From Kordia sp. (GTDB lineage Bacteria; Bacteroidota; Bacteroidia; Flavobacteriales; Flavobacteriaceae), in assembly GCF_022447245.1 (NCBI RefSeq), contig NZ_JAKVBC010000008.1, positions 1 to 64,000 on the forward strand: a DNA stretch of 64,000 bases. The letters run 5' to 3'. The position numbers and the translations under genes are program-made. This document shows, piece after piece, positions 57,577-64,000 of the stretch; position 1 is the first letter of the stretch; each line of letters begins with the position of its first letter. A model generated the notes under the pieces. The model saw only the letters and a program-made list of their open reading frames with translations, had not been told where the DNA came from and ran no database searches.

Positions 57577-57607
57577 TATGATAGCCTCATAAAAATATTT
57601 ATTTTTG
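57577..57607 (+). promoter_or_regulatory. Promoter of the alpha-oxoamine synthase gene
   Basis: TATG, 19 bases, TATTTTTG, close to TTTG-N19-TAnnTTTG, about 74 bases before the ATG. Confidence 0.6.
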
Positions 57608-57680
57608 CCGTTGAAGTTTCCAAAAAAACTTCATAAATTACAGTAACCCGAATTTGATACAACAAGAAAAACTAAGATAG

Positions 57681-58940
57681 ATGAAGGATTTATTTGCTAA
57701 AATATACAAGGATAAAGGACCATTAGGAAAGTGGGCATCACAAGCAGAAGGATATTTTGTTTTTCCGAAATTAGAAGGAGAAATTTCTAATCGAATGAAG
57801 TTTCAAGGAAAAGATGTCATTACTTGGAGTATTAATGATTACTTAGGTTTAGCAAACAATCCAGAAGTTCGTAAAGTAGATGCGGAAGCTGCAGCAGCTT
57901 ATGGTTCAGCATACCCAATGGGTGCACGTATGATGTCTGGTCACACAGATTTACACGAACAATTACAAAATGAATTGGCGGAATTTGTAGGGAAAGAAGC
58001 TTCTTACTTATTAAACTTTGGATATCAAGGAATGGTGTCTACGGTAGATGCTTTAGTGTCTAAAGATGACATTATTGTGTATGATGTAGATTCACACGCA
58101 TGTATTATTGATGGAGTGCGTTTGCACATGGGAAAACGTTTTACCTTTAAGCACAACGATATTGAAAGTTTAGAGAAAAACTTAGAAAGAGCTACGAAAA
58201 TGGCAGAACAAACTGGCGGAGGAATCTTAGTGATTTCTGAAGGAGTTTTTGGAATGCGTGGAGAGCAAGGAAAATTAAAAGAAATTGTAGCACTTAAGAA
58301 AAAATATAACTTCCGTTTATTTGTTGATGATGCACATGGTTTTGGAACACTTGGAGCAACAGGTGCTGGTGCAGGACAAGAACAAGGTGTACAAGACGAG
58401 ATTGATGTGTACTTTGCAACGTTTGCAAAATCAATGGCGAGTACAGGAGCATTTATTGCAGCCGACAAAGAAATCATTGACTATTTAAAATATAACTTGC
58501 GTTCGCAAATGTTTGCAAAATCATTGCAAATGCAATTGGTAGTTGGAGCGTTAAAGCGTTTAGATATGTTACGCACCATGCCAGAATTAAAGCAAAATCT
58601 TTGGAAGATTGTAAATGCCTTACAAAGCGGATTAAAAGAACGTGGATTTGACATAGGAAGCACACAAAGTTGTGTGACCCCTGTATACTTAAAAGGAAGT
58701 ATTCCAGAAGCAATGGCCTTGGTAAAAGACTTGCGTGAAAATCACGGAATTTTCTGTTCAATTGTAGTATATCCAGTAATTCCTAAAGGATTAATTTTAT
58801 TAAGAATGATCCCTACGGCATCACACACTTTACAAGACGTGGAAGAAACATTAGAAGCATTCTCAGCAATTCGTACGCGCCTAGAAGACGGAACTTACAA
58901 AAGAGTTTCTGCGAAGTTGATGGAGTTGATGGGAGAGTAG
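57681..58940 (+). CDS. Alpha-oxoamine synthase (serine palmitoyltransferase / cysteate acyltransferase type)
   Basis: 419 residues of fold-type I PLP. DSHAC with His139 stacks on PLP, VDDAHGFGTLG (Asp216-Asp217, His219) and Lys250 in TFAKSMASTGAF bind PLP. The family condenses an acyl thioester with an amino acid: Ser for sphingolipids, cysteate for capnine (sulfonolipids), Gly or Ala in other branches. The chain length and C-terminal pattern fit the Bacteroidota sphingolipid/sulfonolipid enzymes, not KBL or BioF. The upstream cysteine synthase-like gene suggests cysteate as substrate, but Ser cannot be excluded. Confidence 0.8.
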   Translation: MKDLFAKIYKDKGPLGKWASQAEGYFVFPKLEGEISNRMKFQGKDVITWSINDYLGLANNPEVRKVDAEAAAAYGSAYPMGARMMSGHTDLHEQLQNELAEFVGKEASYLLNFGYQGMVSTVDALVSKDDIIVYDVDSHACIIDGVRLHMGKRFTFKHNDIESLEKNLERATKMAEQTGGGILVISEGVFGMRGEQGKLKEIVALKKKYNFRLFVDDAHGFGTLGATGAGAGQEQGVQDEIDVYFATFAKSMASTGAFIAADKEIIDYLKYNLRSQMFAKSLQMQLVVGALKRLDMLRTMPELKQNLWKIVNALQSGLKERGFDIGSTQSCVTPVYLKGSIPEAMALVKDLRENHGIFCSIVVYPVIPKGLILLRMIPTASHTLQDVEETLEAFSAIRTRLEDGTYKRVSAKLMELMGE

Positions 58941-58961
58941 TTTTTAACGAAATAGAAATAT

Positions 58962-58997
58962 AAAAAACCGTAACTAATCATAAGTTACGGTTTTTTT
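58962..58997 (+). terminator. Terminator after the alpha-oxoamine synthase gene
   Basis: AAAAAACCGTAACT, loop AATCATA, AGTTACGGTTTTTTT. Confidence 0.9.
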
Positions 58998-59025
58998 GTG
59001 GAAATAAGTAGAAGTTCTATTCAAC

Positions 59026-59787
59026 TCACAAAGCCTCTTCAACCGCCTTTGCATTCTCAAAAACAATAAACTTTACTACTTTTCCTTTTGAATCTTTCTC
59101 AAAATCAAAGCGTAAAGGAGCTTCTTTAATAAAAAGTATCGTTTCAGGTTCCGCGAATAACTTAGCATCCATTTTACCAGCTTTTATACGTAATATATTC
59201 TCCTTGCTATAAATAGTTACCATTCCTGTATTTGGCGCTTTATAGGTCCCAAAAAATGATTTGGCTAAAGTTTCTGACAGTCCAATTCCTGATTTTGAAC
59301 TACTAGCGGAAGCTTTTTGATGATCATAACTCAACACGTGTGACATGCGCCATGTTCCATTTTCGTTTTTCCATACATGTTCGAATTTAGCAGCTTTTGT
59401 AAGTCTTTCTTTTTTCCCGTTTTCGGCTAAATATAAAAGATGCTCGCCAGTAATAATAGCTGTAATCTGTTAGTAAATATATCTTTATAGTTTCTTTAAT
59501 TGCTTCTCTGCGTAGTTTGGTATTCGGATCTACGCAAAGCGAAATTTTTACCAATTCGATCAACTTCTTTGAAGTCTTTATAAGTCCACCTTCATGATGA
59601 TAAAACTCCAAATCGTCTATCAAAAACTGTTTAAAATTATCGACAGTACAAGAATTGTAAGCGTTCCAAAATTTGACGTCTAAGGACAAAATTTGTTTTT
59701 AAGATTTTGAGTTGTAGTTTGACTAATTGTGTAATTAGAAAATAAAAACATTCCCAAAGACAGAATGACAGATGTAAAATTTTTCAT
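59026..59787 (-). pseudogene. Secreted DUF4440/NTF2-like protein, broken by two frameshifts
   Basis: Reading from ATG 59787 gives a signal peptide (MKNFTSVILSLGMFLFSNYT...) and then stops at TAG. One base missing in the A/T run near 59690-59696 would join it to LSLDVKFWNAYNSCTVDNFKQFLIDDLEFYHHEGG, a typical DUF4440/SnoaL-like start. A second shift near 59450-59465 is needed to go on to TGEHLLYLAENGKKERLTKAAKFEHVW..NGTWRMSHVLSYDHQ and a C-terminal extension ending at 59026. The intact product would be about 254 residues. As it stands the gene is inactive, or the sequence has two small errors. Confidence 0.7.
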
Positions 59788-60009
59788 TTGTATTTTATGT
59801 TAATTGATGAAAATGTATATCCTTGAAATGACTCAATAATAGTTCTGTATTAAATTGTTATTACTAAATAGGAGCGTTTAAAATGGGTTTTTACGAAGTA
59901 TTCTATGGGATATAATATAGAAAATAGAATTTCGGGTAGTTGTAAAGTGCAGAAAATCAAGTAAATAAAATGTTATTTTTAATTTAACTAAGATTAATTC
60001 TAAATAAGC

Positions 60010-60040
60010 TTGCTCAATTCAAATCCACATAATATATTTG
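60010..60040 (+). promoter_or_regulatory. Promoter of the DUF4856-imelysin genes
   Basis: TTG, 20 bases, then TATATTTG; about 30 bases before the first ATG. Confidence 0.65.
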
Positions 60041-60070
60041 CTGAAAAATTAGCAATACAAAAAAAACATA

Positions 60071-61276
60071 ATGATGAAAAAAGCATTTTTAGGATTATTA
60101 GCTCTTGCAGCTTTTACATTTACATCATGTTCAAGCGATGATGATGGAGGAAATGTAGTAGATAATGATGTAGTAGCACCAGCTACATATACATTTAGTA
60201 GAAATGGAGCTACAACAGTAGATTACAATGGACAAACGACTAGAATCCAAATGGGAGAAGAGCTTATCACAGCTCTTAAAAATAACACTGCAACAGAGGC
60301 GCAATTAGATGGAATGTTCGCACACGTTGAAGGAAATAATGACTTCAGTAATGCAGACTTAAATGCATCTGGTAAAAGTATTCGTAGCAAAACAGCTGCT
60401 TCTTCTGATTATTTTTCAGCAAACTCAACCGATGCAAATGCAATCAAAGCAGATTTTGATTCTTGGATTGCGTCACAAGTTTCTGAAGTATTTCCAGCTT
60501 GGACAAACAATGCAACAGCAGGAAATGCAGGGCAGTTGCAAGAAGCAGGTGGAGGTTCTACACGTTACATCAGTGCAAAAGGTTTAGAGTACAATCAAGC
60601 TGTAAACAAAGGATTAATTGGAGCTTTAATGGCAGACCAAATGCTGAACAACTACTTAAGTACTTCTGTATTAGATGCTGCAACAAATAGAGCTGATAAC
60701 GATGCAGGAACAGTTGCTGATGGTAAAAATTACACAACCATGGAGCATAAATGGGATGAGGCTTTCGGTTATCTTTATGGGACTGACAATGCAACTGCTC
60801 CAACCTTAAACGAAGATAGCTTTTTAAATAAATACTTAGCTAGAGTAGAAGGTGATACAGATTTCGCAGGAATTGCATCTGATGTATACGAAGCATTTAA
60901 ATTAGGTAGAGCAGCAATCGTAGCTAAAAACTATACTGTACGTGATCAACAAGCAGATATCATCAGAGAAAAAATCTCTACAGTCATTGCTGTGAGAGCG
61001 GTATACTACTTACAACAAGGAAAAAATAATTTGGCATCTGATAAGGCAAGTGCTTTTCACGATTTATCTGAAGGATTCGGGTTTATTTACAGTTTACAAT
61101 TTACACGTAAGCCAGGAACAAATGCACCATACTTTACAAAAGCCCAAGTTGATGGATTTATCTCTCAGTTAATGACTGGAAACGGTTTCTGGGATGTAAC
61201 ACCTGCAACATTAGACGAAATTTCTGATACAATTTCAGCAGAATTCAGCTTTACAACTGCTCAAGCAGGAAGCTAA
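60071..61276 (+). CDS. DUF4856-type surface lipoprotein
   Basis: 401 residues. A lipoprotein signal ends at SCSSDDDGG: the Cys followed by Ser and three Asp is the export motif for surface lipoproteins in Flavobacteriia. The body matches the DUF4856 type by its layout: TYTFSRNGATTVDYNGQTTRIQMGEEL near the start, then AYLDAMLY-like LMADQMLNNYL, HKWDEAFGYLYG and GFGFIYSLQF. It precedes the imelysin-type lipoprotein by 108 bases across a hairpin. DUF4856 and imelysin proteins are often encoded together with iron uptake genes in Bacteroidota. Confidence 0.85.
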   Translation: MMKKAFLGLLALAAFTFTSCSSDDDGGNVVDNDVVAPATYTFSRNGATTVDYNGQTTRIQMGEELITALKNNTATEAQLDGMFAHVEGNNDFSNADLNASGKSIRSKTAASSDYFSANSTDANAIKADFDSWIASQVSEVFPAWTNNATAGNAGQLQEAGGGSTRYISAKGLEYNQAVNKGLIGALMADQMLNNYLSTSVLDAATNRADNDAGTVADGKNYTTMEHKWDEAFGYLYGTDNATAPTLNEDSFLNKYLARVEGDTDFAGIASDVYEAFKLGRAAIVAKNYTVRDQQADIIREKISTVIAVRAVYYLQQGKNNLASDKASAFHDLSEGFGFIYSLQFTRKPGTNAPYFTKAQVDGFISQLMTGNGFWDVTPATLDEISDTISAEFSFTTAQAGS

Positions 61277-61304
61277 GAGAAATTATTTAGAATTAGTATA
61301 AAAA

Positions 61305-61343
61305 AGTAGCGAATGTATTAGGATAACACTCGCTGCTTTTTTA
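61305..61343 (+). terminator. Hairpin between DUF4856 and imelysin genes
   Basis: AGTAGCGAATGT pairs with ACACTCGCTGCT (one mismatch, one wobble) and is followed by T6; it may reduce read-through to the next gene. Confidence 0.65.
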
Positions 61344-61384
61344 TTTTTGCATTGTTTATTTAGAATAAATAGAAATAAGAAAAG

Positions 61385-62497
61385 ATGAAGAAATTTTTTA
61401 CAGTAGTATTAGCAGCCCTATTTGTTGCGGCTTGTAGTTCAAGTGATGATTCTACAGATACAAACGAAGGCGGAAATGGAACTGCTTTTGACAGAGCAGC
61501 AATGTTAAGTAATGTAGCAGATAACATTATCATTCCTTCATATGAAGCACTAAATACAGAGTTAGAAGCTTTAGTAACAGCAAAAAATAACTTTAATGCA
61601 ATACCAAATCAAACAAATTTAGAAGCACTTCGTACAGCATGGTTAACAGCTTATAAAGCGTGGCAACATGTAGAAGCATTCAACATTGGACTAGCAGAGC
61701 AAACATTATATTACTTTCAAATGAATACATACCCTGTAAATACTACAGATGTTGAAAATAATGTTTCTAGTGGAAGTTACGATTTAACACATCCAAATAA
61801 TAATGATGCAGTTGGTTTTCCAGCTTTAGATTACATGTTATATGGATTAGATTTGTCAGACACAGCTATCATTGCGAAGTATGATACAAATGCCGATTCA
61901 AGTAAATACAAAACATATCTCTCTGATTTAGTAAACCAAATGAAAACATTGACGCAATCTGTGTTAAGTGATTGGACCACAACGTACAGAGATACATTTG
62001 TTGCTAGAACGGCAAATACAGCAACGAGCGCAACAAATAAATTTGTTAATGACTTTATTTTCTATTACGAAAAAGGATTAAGAGCGAATAAAATTGGAAT
62101 TCCAGCAGGAAACTTTTCTTCAACATCTTTGCCAGATAGAGTAGAAGCATTTTACAACAAAGAAGTATCTAGAGAATTAGCTCTAGAAGGATTACAAGCA
62201 GTACAAAATATTTTTAATGGAACTCACTTTGGTGGTTCTTCAAATGGAGAAAGCTTTAGAACATATTTAATCTCGTTAGATAGATCAGATCTAGCTACAC
62301 AAATTATCAATCAGTTCAATACTGCTAGAGGAAAAATTCAAGAATTAAACACAAATTTTGTGACACAAATAAACACTGATAATACTAAAATGACAGAAGC
62401 GTATGATGCGCTACAAGCCGCTGTTGTTTTGTTAAAAGTTGATATGCTACAAGCATTCAATATCAACGTTGATTTTGTAGACGCAGATGGAGACTAA
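61385..62497 (+). CDS. Imelysin-family (EfeM/EfeO-like) surface lipoprotein
   Basis: 370 residues. Lipoprotein signal ending AACSSSDD, again the surface-export type. The imelysin fold is supported by LRTAWLTAYKAWQHVEAFNIG (near 85-105), GFPALDYMLYGLD (about 143-155), a GxHxxE-like region replaced by GFPALD, and the later FYNKEVSRELALEGLQAVQNIFNGTHFGGSSNGESF. Such proteins bind iron or heme at the cell surface or periplasm. A terminator follows, then the HTTM gene 155 bases later. Confidence 0.85.
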   Translation: MKKFFTVVLAALFVAACSSSDDSTDTNEGGNGTAFDRAAMLSNVADNIIIPSYEALNTELEALVTAKNNFNAIPNQTNLEALRTAWLTAYKAWQHVEAFNIGLAEQTLYYFQMNTYPVNTTDVENNVSSGSYDLTHPNNNDAVGFPALDYMLYGLDLSDTAIIAKYDTNADSSKYKTYLSDLVNQMKTLTQSVLSDWTTTYRDTFVARTANTATSATNKFVNDFIFYYEKGLRANKIGIPAGNFSSTSLPDRVEAFYNKEVSRELALEGLQAVQNIFNGTHFGGSSNGESFRTYLISLDRSDLATQIINQFNTARGKIQELNTNFVTQINTDNTKMTEAYDALQAAVVLLKVDMLQAFNINVDFVDADGD

Positions 62498-62520
62498 ATA
62501 GCCAGATTATTCCTAAAGCT

Positions 62521-62549
62521 AAGGTTGTCGAATGAAGACAACCTTTTTT
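62521..62549 (+). terminator. Terminator after the imelysin gene
   Basis: AAGGTTGTC, GAATGAA, GACAACCTTTTTTT; a strong stem with a U-run. Confidence 0.85.
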
Positions 62550-62652
62550 TGTATAAATGGTAAATGCTTCTGTTCTGTCCATGAAGTAAATAGAAGAAAT
62601 AATTAAAAGCATTTCGATATAAATTTCGGAATATTCAAATCTCGATTATCGA

Positions 62653-64000
62653 GTGAGTCGTTTTCAAACATATTTGCAACAGCAAACTAATGCAGCGCCA
62701 TTAGCTGTATTTCGTATTGGTTTTGGGTTGATGATGTGTTATGGAATGATTCGTTTTTGGGCAAATGGTTGGATAGAAAGTCTATATCTAGAACCAAAAT
62801 TCCATTTTTCATACTATGGTTTCGAATGGGTAAAACCAGTAGGAAACTATACTTACCTCATCTTTATTATCTGTGGTTTGTCTGCATTTTTTGTTGCGCT
62901 AGGACTCAAATATCGATTGGCAATTATCACATTCTTTTTGAGTTTTACCTATATCGAATTGATGGATAAAACCACATATCTCAATCATTACTATTTTATT
63001 AGTATCTTGAGTTTTTTGATGATTTTCCTCCCTGCGAATGCCACTTTCTCAGTAGATAATTTATGGAGAAAAAGACGTTATGAAGCAATTCCAAAATGGA
63101 CGATTAACGCAATACAACTATTATTAGGAATTGTGTATTTCTATGCAGGTTTGGCAAAACTTAATTCTGATTGGTTATTTAAAGCACAACCGCTAAAGAT
63201 TTGGCTTCCGTCAAAATTTGACTTACCAATCATAGGAGAAACACTGATGCAGCAGGATTGGTTTCATTACGCTATGAGTTGGTCAGGAATGTTGTATGAT
63301 TTATGTATTCCATTCTTATTACTCTACAAAAGAACGCGCATGTTTGCCTTTGCATTAGTCGTTTTTTTCCATGTATTTACGCGTGTATTATTTCCTATCG
63401 GAATGTTTCCTTTTGTAATGATTGTTGGAACACTTATTTTCTTTGATGCTGGTTTTCATCAAAAAATCATAGCATTTATAAAAAAAGCGATCAATCGTGT
63501 CATAAAAATCAAAACAGAAACCATACAAACGATCTCAAATTACAATTTCTCCAATAAAACCGTGGTCATTCCTATTGTAGTTACGTTCTTTGCAATCCAA
63601 ATATTATTTCCGTTTCGATATCTGTTATATCCAGGCGAATTATTTTGGACAGAAGAAGGCTATCGTTTTTCATGGCGTGTCATGTTGATGGAAAAGGCAG
63701 GAATTTCAACCTTTAAAATTGTTGATGCAGAAACTGAAAACTTTTTTTATGTAAAGAATCGAGACTTTTTAACGGAGTTTCAAGAGAAACAGATGAGTTT
63801 TCAACCTGATTTTATTTTAGAATATGCACACTATTTAGGCGATCACTTTACGAGTCAAGGACATAAAAATGTACAAGTATTTGTAGAAAGTTATGTAGCA
63901 CTCAATGGACGTTTAAGTAAACCCTATATAGATACAACTGTTGACTTATATCAGCAAAAAGAATCATTCAAACACAAACATTGGATTTTACCATTTAAAG
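62653..64000 (+). CDS. HTTM-domain membrane protein, vitamin-K-dependent gamma-carboxylase-like (3' end missing)
   Basis: 449 codons are inside the window; the gene runs off the end. The GTG start at 62653 (VSRFQTYLQQQ) is the first after an in-frame stop; no ATG fits. At least eight hydrophobic helices lie in 1-330. LNHYYF with His112 and YFYAGLAKLNSDWL with Lys169 match the positions of His160 and catalytic Lys218 of human gamma-glutamyl carboxylase, and ATFSVDNL follows as expected. After the helices a soluble domain begins (about 330). Together with the upstream genes it suggests a conserved iron-related locus; the substrate is unknown. Confidence 0.85.
   Translation, partial: MSRFQTYLQQQTNAAPLAVFRIGFGLMMCYGMIRFWANGWIESLYLEPKFHFSYYGFEWVKPVGNYTYLIFIICGLSAFFVALGLKYRLAIITFFLSFTYIELMDKTTYLNHYYFISILSFLMIFLPANATFSVDNLWRKRRYEAIPKWTINAIQLLLGIVYFYAGLAKLNSDWLFKAQPLKIWLPSKFDLPIIGETLMQQDWFHYAMSWSGMLYDLCIPFLLLYKRTRMFAFALVVFFHVFTRVLFPIGMFPFVMIVGTLIFFDAGFHQKIIAFIKKAINRVIKIKTETIQTISNYNFSNKTVVIPIVVTFFAIQILFPFRYLLYPGELFWTEEGYRFSWRVMLMEKAGISTFKIVDAETENFFYVKNRDFLTEFQEKQMSFQPDFILEYAHYLGDHFTSQGHKNVQVFVESYVALNGRLSKPYIDTTVDLYQQKESFKHKHWILPFK

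Noticed and set aside
57681-58940. 8-Amino-7-oxononanoate synthase (bioF) or 2-amino-3-ketobutyrate ligase (kbl)
   Set aside because: There are no biotin or threonine dehydrogenase genes nearby, and length and termini fit the Bacteroidota lipid enzymes better.
62736-62969. Plus-strand ORF of 77 codons in another frame
   Set aside because: It is a shadow inside the HTTM gene, whose helices and catalytic residues are read in the adjacent frame.
1-64000. CRISPR array, prophage or toxin-antitoxin and defence systems
   Set aside because: No spaced direct repeats, no cas or phage structural genes and no recognised defence domains were found on either strand.

Overview
This is a low-GC chromosomal segment from a marine-type Flavobacteriaceae (Bacteroidota); Kordia or a close relative is my guess, not proven. 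Several features point there. Promoters have the form TTTG-N19/20-TAnnTTTG and Shine-Dalgarno sites are mostly absent. Lipoproteins carry the surface-export signature of Ser plus acidic residues after the lipid Cys. There is a TonB-type outer-membrane barrel, TlpA/DUF4369 lipoproteins, a Bacteroidota-type class I lanthipeptide leader, and an HPF-free, core-gene-rich layout. Most of the window is ordinary core genome; no prophage, CRISPR array or rRNA operon is present.

Layout. 1-256: broken end of an IS3-type insertion sequence. 0.6-6.6 kb: yebC, a surface-protein gene split by one stop codon, prc protease, an SDR, gcvT (all minus). 6.9-9.1 kb: Crp-like regulator, nitroreductase, HchA-like deglycase. 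9.1-14.1 kb: thrC-thrB-thrA operon preceded by a Thr/Ile-rich leader peptide and a textbook promoter. 14.2-21.2 kb: nnr, three tandem TlpA-like lipoproteins, hutH. 21.3-33.5 kb: two paralogous small proteins, clpC, gyrA, a TPR protein, NlpC/P60, thiolase, 7TM-HD phosphodiesterase. 33.6-34.6 kb: tRNA-Ser, -Pro, -Arg with a degenerate extra tRNA-Arg arm and a broken ORF downstream. 34.9-37.1 kb: esterase, lipoprotein, L,D-transpeptidase-like protein. 37.3-41.3 kb: four-gene operon (N-acylamino acid racemase, N-acyl-D-amino-acid deacylase-like protein, GNAT acetyltransferase, cysteine-dioxygenase-like cupin). 41.5-47.1 kb: decayed LytTR regulator, Asp/Asn-hydroxylase-like protein, outer-membrane barrel receptor, arsC, prfB with programmed frameshift. 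47.3-59 kb: metalloprotease, threonine aldolase, YegP, repeat-rich OmpA protein, an orphan RiPP precursor, ybaB, ptrB-like peptidase, a cysteine-synthase-like enzyme and an alpha-oxoamine synthase. 59.0-64.0 kb: frameshifted DUF4440-like gene, then DUF4856 lipoprotein, imelysin lipoprotein and the start of an HTTM (vitamin-K-carboxylase-like) protein.

Most interesting parts. (1) The 37.3-41.3 kb operon could run amino acid N-acylation, racemisation and D-specific deacylation, i.e. net L-to-D conversion. (2) The 53.2 kb peptide is a lanthipeptide-type precursor with no modification enzyme nearby. (3) The thr operon has a leader peptide followed by mutually exclusive RNA pairings. (4) The DUF4856-imelysin-HTTM block includes a carboxylase homologue that keeps the catalytic Lys and His. 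(5) The 56.4-58.9 kb pair fits sulfonolipid (capnine) synthesis. At least five ORFs are broken by one or two small lesions, which indicates either gene decay or residual sequence errors.
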